A stretch of DNA of 39,146 bases, taken from positions 1 through 39,146 of the forward strand of contig JAFGHL010000096.1 of the NCBI GenBank assembly GCA_016930155.1. The letters run 5' to 3'. A program made the translations under genes and the position numbers. The DNA comes from Dehalococcoidia bacterium. Its GTDB lineage: Bacteria; Chloroflexota; Dehalococcoidia; GIF9; UBA5629. The notes beneath the pieces were generated by a model. That model was not told where the DNA came from. It worked only from the letters and a program-made list of their open reading frames with translations, and searched no databases. Numbering within the stretch: position 1 is the stretch's first letter; each line of letters begins with the position of its first letter. Positions 16,637 through 23,791 of this stretch are shown piece after piece.

Positions 16637-17041
16637 TCATCCTTTGGCCCTCGGTATAAGGAGGACCAGTATGGTAACAACGGCTGTTGCCGAAGCGATA
16701 ATATAAAGCCCGGCCCCTGCCGCAATGCCGATGGCGGCTGTGACCCAGATACTTGCCGCGGTGGTGATACCCATAACTTTATCGCCGCGCATGCCGCGGA
16801 AAATAACACCTGCGCCGATGAAGCCGATGCCCGTGACCACGCCCGCTGCTATCCTGGCCGGGTCTACGTTCCCGGTGAATCCCAGCGCTGAGACCACTGT
16901 AAAGAGCGCGGATCCCAGGCAGATCAGCATATGGGTCCGCAGGCCGGCCGGCTTTCCGGCCCTCTCGCGCTGAAACCCGATGCCTCCGCCCAGTATCGCG
17001 GACAGCAGCAGCCGCAGGCCGGCCTCCAGTTCAGGGCTCAT
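16637..17041 (-). CDS. MgtC/SapB-family membrane protein
   Basis: The 134-residue product has four or so membrane helices and the MgtC family signature (GGGIGFQRERAGKPAGLRTHM, of which ERAGKPAGLRTHM is the diagnostic part, then IGFIGAGVIFRG). It lacks the soluble C-terminal domain of full MgtC. ATG 17041 overlaps the last 11 bases of leuA, so the two are translationally coupled; longer upstream starts would lie deeper in leuA. MgtC-type proteins are linked to Mg2+ limitation and membrane ATPase regulation. Its place inside a leucine operon is unexplained. Confidence 0.9.
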   Translation of the reverse strand: MSPELEAGLRLLLSAILGGGIGFQRERAGKPAGLRTHMLICLGSALFTVVSALGFTGNVDPARIAAGVVTGIGFIGAGVIFRGMRGDKVMGITTAASIWVTAAIGIAAGAGLYIIASATAVVTILVLLIPRAKG

Positions 17042-18578
17042 CCACGTTTTCCTCGCGAGGCGACCTCTTGCTGACCAGCAGGCGGTTGAGCGCATTCATA
17101 TAGGCCTTGGCGCTGGCCACGATGATATCCGTATCCGATCCGCGGCCGGTATAGGTGGCGCCCTCGCTCTCGATGCGAATGAGCACCTCGCCCAGGGCAT
17201 CTATACCTTCCGTTATCGATGATACACTGAACTCCGTCAGCGTGTTGGGCACGCGCACGATGCGGTTGATGGCCTTGTAAACGGCGTCCACGGGTCCGGT
17301 ACCCAGGGCCGCGTCTGCCAGCACCTCCCTGTTGGGGCCTGTTAAGCGGACCGTTGCGGTGGGCATGCTGTGGTTGCCGCAGCTCACGCCCACATGCTCC
17401 AGGTGATAGACTTCGATGGCCGTGCGCAGTTCCTCTCCTATGAGCGCCTGAATATCCCGGTCGGTGATTTCCTTTTTCTTGTCGGCCAGCTCTTTGAAAG
17501 CCTTGAAGGCGTGGCTGAGGGCCGCTTCGTCCAGCGCGTATCCGAGCTCCAGCAGCCTTTCCTTGAAAGCATGCCTGCCGCTCAGCTTGCCGAGAACCAG
17601 CGCGCTGGAGGGCACTCCCACCTCTCGCGGATTCATAATCTCGTATGTGCCGGCCTTCTTGATGATGCCGTCCTGGTGGATGCCTGACTGGTGGCGGAAG
17701 GCGTTGGCCCCCACAATTGCTTTGTTCTGCGGCACTATGAATCCCGTCAGCTCGCTCACCATGCGGCTGGTCTTATAAATTTGAGAGGTATCGATACTGG
17801 TGGCGATATGAAACAGATCATTGCGGGTCTTGAGAGCCATCACCACCTCTTCCATGGCTGCGTTTCCCGCCCTCTCTCCTATACCGTTGACGGTGCATTC
17901 AATCTGCCTTGCCCCTTTACGAACGGCCTCAAGGCTGTTGGCCACGCCCAGGCCGAGGTCGTTGTGGCAATGCACGCTGATTAACGCCTTCGAGATGTTG
18001 GGGACGTTCTTGATAATGCTCTCGATCAGCCTGCCGAACTCGCCAGGCGTGGCATAGCCCACCGTATCGGCGATATTAACCGTTGTTGCGCCGGATTCGA
18101 TGACGGCCTGCAGTATCTCATAGAGAAATTTAGTATCGGTGCGGGTCGAATCCATAGGTGTGAACTCGATGTCCTCCAGGTATCCCCTGGCATGGGCAAC
18201 CATATTCCCTGCCAGCTTGAGCACATCGTCCTGGCTTTTCTTGAGCTGGTAGGCGAGGTGCATGCTGGAGGTTGAAAGAAAAATATGGATACGTGCTTTT
18301 TTAGCCGGCCGGACGGACTCCCAGGCACGGTCGATGGCCTCTTTATTGGCATGGCTGAGGGCACAGATGGTTGTGCTGCTGAGCTCGCGGGCGATCAGTC
18401 GTACCGCCTCGAAATCGCCCGGGGAAGTGATGGGAAACCCGGCCTCGATGATGTCAATGCCCAGCTTCTCCAGTTGAAGGGCAATCTCCAGCTTCTCATT
18501 AGGGTTAAGGCTGGTGCCGGCCGCCTGTTCGCCATCCCTCAGGGTTGTATCGAAAATGAGGACATGTTCACCTTTCAT
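17031..18578 (-). CDS. leuA: 2-isopropylmalate synthase
   Basis: LeuA condenses 2-ketoisovalerate and acetyl-CoA, the first committed step of leucine synthesis. The 515-residue length and motifs fit the long bacterial form: FDTTLRDGEQAAGTSLN, ISVHCHNDLGLGVANS for metal and substrate binding, CTVNGIGERAGNAA, FRHQSGIHQDGI, and a C-terminal leucine-sensing domain from about residue 370 (VYHLEHVGVSCGNHS, GTGPVDAVYKAI). The ATG follows AAGGT. Feedback inhibition by leucine is expected for the family; not testable from sequence alone. Confidence 0.95.
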   Translation of the reverse strand: MKGEHVLIFDTTLRDGEQAAGTSLNPNEKLEIALQLEKLGIDIIEAGFPITSPGDFEAVRLIARELSSTTICALSHANKEAIDRAWESVRPAKKARIHIFLSTSSMHLAYQLKKSQDDVLKLAGNMVAHARGYLEDIEFTPMDSTRTDTKFLYEILQAVIESGATTVNIADTVGYATPGEFGRLIESIIKNVPNISKALISVHCHNDLGLGVANSLEAVRKGARQIECTVNGIGERAGNAAMEEVVMALKTRNDLFHIATSIDTSQIYKTSRMVSELTGFIVPQNKAIVGANAFRHQSGIHQDGIIKKAGTYEIMNPREVGVPSSALVLGKLSGRHAFKERLLELGYALDEAALSHAFKAFKELADKKKEITDRDIQALIGEELRTAIEVYHLEHVGVSCGNHSMPTATVRLTGPNREVLADAALGTGPVDAVYKAINRIVRVPNTLTEFSVSSITEGIDALGEVLIRIESEGATYTGRGSDTDIIVASAKAYMNALNRLLVSKRSPREENVDEP

Positions 18579-18622
18579 TGATATAACCTTATATGATGCT
18601 GTTGCGGGTATACCCGGGAGTG

Positions 18623-19612
18623 CTATTTCAACCAGGGCATCATGGCGCGCAGCTTTTTGCCCACCACCTCTATCTGGTGCTCGGCCTCCTTACGCTTGAG
18701 TGCATTATATACCGGCCGATTGGCCTGGTTTTCCAGGATCCACTCACGCGCAAAGCTGCCGTTCTGAATCTCCTCCAGTATCTCCTGCATTTCAGCCTTT
18801 ACCGACTCGTTGATAATCAGAGGGCCGCGTGTGTAATCGCCATACTCGGCTGTATCGCTGACCGAGTAACGCATGAAGCTCATGCCTCCCCGGTGAATGA
18901 GGTCTACGATAAGTTTAAGCTCATGCAGGCATTCGAAATAGGCAATCTCGGGCTGATAACCGGCCTCCACCAGCGTGTCGAACCCGGCCTTGATGAGAGC
19001 GGTCACACCGCCGCATAGAACCGCCTGTTCACCGAAAAGATCTGTCTCGGTCTCCTCGCTGAAAGTGGTCTCGATGACGCCGGCCTTGGCGCATCCTATA
19101 CCTCTGGCGTAGGCCAGCGCCTGCTGCCTGGCCCTGCCCGACGCATCCTGGTACACGGCTATGATAGCGGGCGGGCCGGATTTCTCGGTATAAAGCTGCC
19201 TGACCATGTGTCCCGGACACTTGGGAGCGATCATGGTTACGTCTATATAATCGGGCGGCACGATCTGGCCGTAATGGATATTGAAACCATGGGCGAACAT
19301 CAGCGTCTTGCCCTTTGCCATCTGATCGCCGATCGATTCCCTGTAGACCCTGGCCTGAAGTTGATCAGGGACGAGCATCACGACAACGTCGGCCTTTTTT
19401 GCAGTTTCAGCCGCATCGAATACATCGAAGCCTGCCTTTTTGGCGGCCCTGTGGCCCTCTGTTCCTTTAGCCTCGGCTACGATTACCTTGAGCCCGCTGT
19501 CGCGAAGGTTCTGCGCATGGGCGTGACCCTGGCTGCCGTAGCCTATGATCCCAATGACCTTGTTTTTCAATAAGGCCAGGTCTGCATCCTTCTCGTAATA
19601 AATCTTTGCCAT
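18623..19612 (-). CDS. ilvC: Ketol-acid reductoisomerase (class I)
   Basis: Converts acetolactate and acetohydroxybutyrate to dihydroxy acids. The 329-residue length is class I. Seen: Rossmann motif [32 protein letters not shown], metal-binding [16 protein letters not shown] and the [17 protein letters not shown] segment. The start has an excellent ribosome-binding site (GGAGGT). The loop after the second beta strand (EAKGTEG, residues 47-53) lacks the arginine and serine that in many homologues bind the 2'-phosphate of NADPH, so cofactor use may differ. Confidence 0.96.
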   Translation of the reverse strand: MAKIYYEKDADLALLKNKVIGIIGYGSQGHAHAQNLRDSGLKVIVAEAKGTEGHRAAKKAGFDVFDAAETAKKADVVVMLVPDQLQARVYRESIGDQMAKGKTLMFAHGFNIHYGQIVPPDYIDVTMIAPKCPGHMVRQLYTEKSGPPAIIAVYQDASGRARQQALAYARGIGCAKAGVIETTFSEETETDLFGEQAVLCGGVTALIKAGFDTLVEAGYQPEIAYFECLHELKLIVDLIHRGGMSFMRYSVSDTAEYGDYTRGPLIINESVKAEMQEILEEIQNGSFAREWILENQANRPVYNALKRKEAEHQIEVVGKKLRAMMPWLK

Positions 19613-19651
19613 GTTACCTCCTGCGAAATTATGGATTCGATGTTGCAGCGG

Positions 19652-20236
19652 CTACCAGTCCGGCAGGTTCTCCTCCTCCGGCGCCGCCTGCTCCACATTG
19701 CGCCTGAGCGGTTTTTTCTCCTCGATGGTGAGCGGGCCGGCGCCTCCGCGCGGCAGAGCGATGGTGCCGGTGCGCGACATCTCCCTGATGCCGAATCCGC
19801 GCAGCAGCTCGATAAGCGTATCCACCTTGTCCGACGTGCCCGTTACCACCAGTATCAACGAATCGGGTGAGACGTCCACAATGTTGGCGCGGAAGATATC
19901 CACGATCTGTATGATCTCGCTGCGCGTGGACGGCGCCGCTTTGACCTTGACCATGGCCATCTCGCGGGCCACCGGGTTTTCGCCTGTGATATCGGCTATA
20001 CGGATAACCTCGATTATCCGGTCGAGCTGCTTCCTGACCTGTTCAACCCTGGCGTCATCCCCCTCCACCACTATAGTCATGCGGGAGAGTCCGGGCTGCT
20101 CGATATGCCCGACCGCGATACTTTCTATATTGAAATTACGCCTCCTGAGCATGCTGGCGATGCGGTTCAGCACGCCCGGCCGGTTCTGCACCAGGGCTAC
20201 TAATATATGTCTACTGTCCAACTTTGCTATCTCCAT
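19652..20236 (-). CDS. ilvN: Acetolactate synthase small (regulatory) subunit
   Basis: The 194-residue protein has an N-terminal ACT domain (HILVALVQNRPGVLNRIASM, RRRNFNIESIAVG) and the C-terminal ALS-ss domain (EIIQIVDIFRANIVDVSPD, LLRGFGIREMSRTG) of the regulatory subunit that confers feedback control by valine and activates IlvB. ATG 20236 is chosen; a GTG three bases upstream is equally in frame. The gene begins 16 bases after ilvB. Length is slightly above the usual 160-175 because of a C-terminal tail rich in Glu and Pro. Confidence 0.94.
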   Translation of the reverse strand: MEIAKLDSRHILVALVQNRPGVLNRIASMLRRRNFNIESIAVGHIEQPGLSRMTIVVEGDDARVEQVRKQLDRIIEVIRIADITGENPVAREMAMVKVKAAPSTRSEIIQIVDIFRANIVDVSPDSLILVVTGTSDKVDTLIELLRGFGIREMSRTGTIALPRGGAGPLTIEEKKPLRRNVEQAAPEEENLPDW

Positions 20237-20252
20237 CACTGATATTGGGCTG

Positions 20253-21947
20253 CTACTTTTTGAGAATTGCCGCCGGTTTGGGCAGCTCGAGGAATTCGGC
20301 GATGGTCTTGCCCGGCGGGACGAATGGGTAAACGTTCTCCTCAGGCTCGACTATGAATTCGATTAGAAAGGGCCCTTTGTGTTCCATTGCCTTGTGGATG
20401 GCCGGCCTTACGTCTATTTTCTTGCTGACTTTGATGCCTTTGATTCCATATGCTTCGGCTATTTTGACGAAATCGGGATTATATAGCTGGGTACCGAAAT
20501 ACCGCTTATTGTAAAAAAGGTCCTGCCATTGCCTGACCATGCCCAGCCATCCGTTGTTGAAGACGGCTATGTTTATATCCAGGTCCTCCTGCACCATAGT
20601 GGCCAGCTCCTGCACCGTCATCTGGAAGCCGCCGTCGCCGGCTATGCACCAGACGGTTTCCTGCGGGCATCCTACCTTGGCTCCGATGGCGCCGGGCAGC
20701 TCGAATCCCATGGTGCCCAGGCCACCTGACGACACGAAGCTGTTGGGCTTGTCATAGTAAAAGTATTGCGCCGCCCACATCTGCGCCTGTCCCACGCCTG
20801 TAACTACAATGGTATCGCCCTTGGTGGCCTCATGTATTTGCCTGATAATATATTGCGGCAGTATGTCTTCGTGGTGACGTATCTCCATTGCCGGATGCTG
20901 TGACCGCCACTCGTCAAGCTGTGACAGCCAGCCTATATGTTCCCGTCTTTCTATCTGTTTGTTCAGTACCTGCAGCACGTTTTTCAGATCGCCTACGATC
21001 GGCACATCTACGGGAATATTCTTACCTATCTCAGCGGCGTCGACATCGATATGCACCACACGCGCATAGGGAGCGAAAGTGCTGACACCGCCCGTGGCGC
21101 GGTCGTCGAACCTCATGCCCACGGCTATCAGCAGGTCGGCGTTGTGGACCGCTTTGTTGGCATAGCCCATGCCGTGCATGCCCAGCCATCCATAGCTGAG
21201 GACGTGCGATTCGGGGAAACAGCCTATGCCGAGGAAAGTCGAGACCACCGGTATCTGCGCATTTTCAGCCAGTTCCTTGAGCTCGGGGAAGGATCTCGAT
21301 ATATTGATGCCGTGGCCGGCGATAATCACCGGTCGTTCCGCCGAATTGATGAGGTCGGCCGCTTTCTTCAGCTGGGCGGGATGCCCGAACAGCTTGGGCT
21401 TAAATCCCGGGAGGTCCACTTTCTCAGGATAACTGAACTCCACACGTGCCTGAAACACGTCTCTGGGTATATCCAGCAGCACGGGTCCCGGCCTGCCCAC
21501 CTGGGCGATATGCGCCGCCTCGCGCACGGCCTTAGCCAGGTCGCCGATATCCAGAACGAGCTGGCTATACTTGGTTATGGGCACGGTAATGCCGGTTATG
21601 TCGATCTCCTGGAAAGCATCCTTGCCGATAAAATGGGTAGGCACCTGCCCGGTGATGGCCAGAAGAGGTACGGAATCAAGGTAGGCGTTGGCTATTCCGG
21701 TAACCAGGTTGGTGGCGCCGGGGCCTGAAGTAGCCAGACAGACGCCCAGCTTGCCGGTCACACGCGCGTAAGCATCGGCTGCGTGGGCCGCGCCCTGCTC
21801 GTGCCTGACCAGTATATGGCGCAGTTGCGGGTATCTGGGTATAGTATCATAGAGGGGAAGCAGCACACCTCCGGGGAATCCGAAGATGACCTCGACGCCC
21901 TCCTTGATCAGGCATTCGCATAGTATCTCTGCGCCGGTCTTAATCAT
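20253..21947 (-). CDS. ilvB: Acetolactate synthase large (catalytic) subunit
   Basis: A ThDP-dependent enzyme of 564 residues that forms acetolactate or acetohydroxybutyrate. Seen: FGFPGGVLLPLYD, catalytic Glu in LVRHEQGAAHAADAYAR, GVCLATSGPGATNLVTG, FAD-associated middle domain (GMRFDDRATGG), and the ThDP-Mg motif from AGDGGFQMTVQELAT to FNNGWLGMVRQWQ. Length and order are typical of the anabolic FAD-containing form. AGGA precedes the ATG; it follows ilvD after 15 bases. Confidence 0.96.
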   Translation of the reverse strand: MIKTGAEILCECLIKEGVEVIFGFPGGVLLPLYDTIPRYPQLRHILVRHEQGAAHAADAYARVTGKLGVCLATSGPGATNLVTGIANAYLDSVPLLAITGQVPTHFIGKDAFQEIDITGITVPITKYSQLVLDIGDLAKAVREAAHIAQVGRPGPVLLDIPRDVFQARVEFSYPEKVDLPGFKPKLFGHPAQLKKAADLINSAERPVIIAGHGINISRSFPELKELAENAQIPVVSTFLGIGCFPESHVLSYGWLGMHGMGYANKAVHNADLLIAVGMRFDDRATGGVSTFAPYARVVHIDVDAAEIGKNIPVDVPIVGDLKNVLQVLNKQIERREHIGWLSQLDEWRSQHPAMEIRHHEDILPQYIIRQIHEATKGDTIVVTGVGQAQMWAAQYFYYDKPNSFVSSGGLGTMGFELPGAIGAKVGCPQETVWCIAGDGGFQMTVQELATMVQEDLDINIAVFNNGWLGMVRQWQDLFYNKRYFGTQLYNPDFVKIAEAYGIKGIKVSKKIDVRPAIHKAMEHKGPFLIEFIVEPEENVYPFVPPGKTIAEFLELPKPAAILKK

Positions 21948-21962
21948 CTATCCTGGTCTCTC

Positions 21963-23630
21963 CTAATCCTCAAATACCGCTCCCTCGCTGGCCGGCCCGA
22001 CGTTCTCTATGTACCTTTTCAGGAATCCGCTATTGATGCCGGTCTTGAACGGAGGCAGACTATTGATGCGTTTTTTAATCTCAGCCGCGCTGAGCGCAAC
22101 CTCCAGCTTTCGGGCAGGTATATCTATACTGATTATATCACCGTTTCGTACTACTGCAATGGGGCCGCGGTCGGCAGCCTCGGGTACGACATGACCGATG
22201 GCGGCGCCCCTGGTGCCTCCTGAAAAGCGCCCGTCGGTTATCAACGCTACCTTGCTGTCCATGCCCATACCTGTTATCAACGAGGTAGGCGTGAGCATCT
22301 CGCGCATGCCGGGGCCGCCGCGCGGGCCCTCGTACCTGATGACGACCACGTCGCCCGACCTGATCTTTCCGCTTATAATGCCCCGGGTCGCGTCCTCCTC
22401 GTTTTCGAAAACACGGGCCGGTCCCTTATGTACCATCATTGTGGCATCGACAGCCCCGCTTTTTACCACGGCTCCGCCCGGTGCGAGGTTGCCGAAAAGA
22501 ATGGCCAGTCCTCCGGTTTTGGAATACGGCCTGGAGAAAGGCCTGATCACATCGCGGTTTTTTACCCTGGCGTTCTTGTAGACACTTGAGACCGGTTTGA
22601 GCATTACGGTCTTACACCCGCCGTCCAGCAGCCGGGATATCTCGTGCATGACGGCCGGTATGCCCCCCGCCAGGTCGAGGTCTTCCAGATGCGCGTCGCT
22701 GGCCGGGCTGATCTTGCACAGGTGAGGCACCCTTTCGCTGATCTCGTTGATATGAGATAAGGAGAACCTGATCCCCGCCTCATGAGCAATGGCCATGATG
22801 TGAAGCACCGAGTTGGTGCTGCCGCCCAGTGCCATATCCACAGCGAAGGCATTGCTGATGGATGCCCTGGTAATGATATCGCGCGGGCGGAGGTTATTTT
22901 TCAGGATGGACATTATCTGCTGCCCGGCATGCCTGGCCAGGTGAAGCCTGCGAGAATCGACGGCCGGGATGGTGCCGTTGCCCGGCAATGCCATTCCCAT
23001 CGCCTCAGTCAGGCAGTTCATAGTATTGGCGGTGAACATGCCGGAGCAGCTGCCGCATCCGGGGCAGGCGGCTATCTCGATCTCCTCGAGCTCTATTTCG
23101 CTGATCTCACCCTTGGCTGCGCCGCCCACGGCTGTAAATACGGAGATCAGGTCCACGCTGCGGCAGGAGCCATCCTTGTGGAGCTTTCCCGCCAGCATGG
23201 GGCCGCCGCTGACAAATATGGATGGTATATTCAGACGGGCGGCCGCCATCAGCATGCCCGGTACCACCTTGTCGCAATTGGGTATGAAGACCAGCGCATC
23301 GAACTGATGGGCCTCGGCCATGATCTCTATCGAGTCTGTGATAAGCTCCCGGCTGGGCAGGCTGAATTTCATGCCCGGGTGGTTCATGGCGATGCCGTCG
23401 CAGACACCGATAGTATTGAACTCGAATGGCACTCCGCCTGCGCCGGTGATGCCGGTCTTGACGGCGCCGGCGATGGAATTCAGATGAGTATGCCCGGGAA
23501 CTATCTCGTTGAAGCTGTTGACAACGCCAATGAAGGGCTTATCGAAGTCGGCGCTGTGTACACCCACCGCTCTCAGCAGCGCCCTGTGCGGTGCCCTCTC
23601 GATGCCTTTCTTGACACTGTTACTTTTCAT
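21963..23630 (-). CDS. ilvD: Dihydroxy-acid dehydratase
   Basis: Dehydrates 2,3-dihydroxy-isovalerate and -methylvalerate to the keto acids. ATG 23630 gives 555 residues, the usual length; the TTG at 23648 is less likely. Fe-S cluster cysteines are in [13 protein letters not shown] and [18 protein letters not shown], the conserved [12 protein letters not shown] is present, and the C-terminal active-site part includes [22 protein letters not shown]. It is the first gene of the operon, about 67 bases after the predicted transcription start. Confidence 0.96.
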   Translation of the reverse strand: MKSNSVKKGIERAPHRALLRAVGVHSADFDKPFIGVVNSFNEIVPGHTHLNSIAGAVKTGITGAGGVPFEFNTIGVCDGIAMNHPGMKFSLPSRELITDSIEIMAEAHQFDALVFIPNCDKVVPGMLMAAARLNIPSIFVSGGPMLAGKLHKDGSCRSVDLISVFTAVGGAAKGEISEIELEEIEIAACPGCGSCSGMFTANTMNCLTEAMGMALPGNGTIPAVDSRRLHLARHAGQQIMSILKNNLRPRDIITRASISNAFAVDMALGGSTNSVLHIMAIAHEAGIRFSLSHINEISERVPHLCKISPASDAHLEDLDLAGGIPAVMHEISRLLDGGCKTVMLKPVSSVYKNARVKNRDVIRPFSRPYSKTGGLAILFGNLAPGGAVVKSGAVDATMMVHKGPARVFENEEDATRGIISGKIRSGDVVVIRYEGPRGGPGMREMLTPTSLITGMGMDSKVALITDGRFSGGTRGAAIGHVVPEAADRGPIAVVRNGDIISIDIPARKLEVALSAAEIKKRINSLPPFKTGINSGFLKRYIENVGPASEGAVFED

Positions 23631-23661
23631 GTGACAGATACCCCACAAATGAATTTCTCGG

Positions 23662-23691
23662 ATCGTCGGACGGATTCCGTACGGGTACGAT
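23662..23691 (-). promoter_or_regulatory. Imperfect stem-loop in ilvD leader
   Basis: On the minus strand outer arms ATCGT/ACGAT enclose ACGG-AAT-CCGT, with a small bulge and one mismatch between them. It lies at the very start of the predicted leader. No T-box, leucine-rich leader peptide or terminator T-run is seen, so it may be an operator or mRNA-stabilising hairpin. Confidence 0.4.
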
Positions 23692-23703
23692 GGAGATTGT
23701 AGT

Positions 23704-23733
23704 AAACTATCACAGGTAATTATTTATTGTCAA
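23704..23733 (-). promoter_or_regulatory. Promoter of the ilv-leu operon
   Basis: Minus-strand -35 TTGACA (23728-23733, consensus), 18-base spacer, -10 TAGTTT (23704-23709) preceded by TGTGA. It lies 59 bases after the end of the upstream mannosidase gene. Confidence 0.75.
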
Positions 23734-23791
23734 GGAAATTCAACTTTACCGTTATACAGGGGCTGACGGCCGGCTTCTTTGCTTGAACAAT

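Noticed and set aside
20937-21728. Open frame of 263 codons on the plus strand opposite ilvB
   Set aside because: Shadow of a fully conserved gene; no start signals.
22782-23702. Long open frame on the plus strand (306 codons) opposite ilvD
   Set aside because: It mirrors the complete ilvD gene; the product has no recognisable fold or motif.
23631-23703. T-box riboswitch or leucine leader peptide before ilvD
   Set aside because: The leader is too short, with no T-box core sequence, no run of Leu/Ile/Val codons and no terminator.
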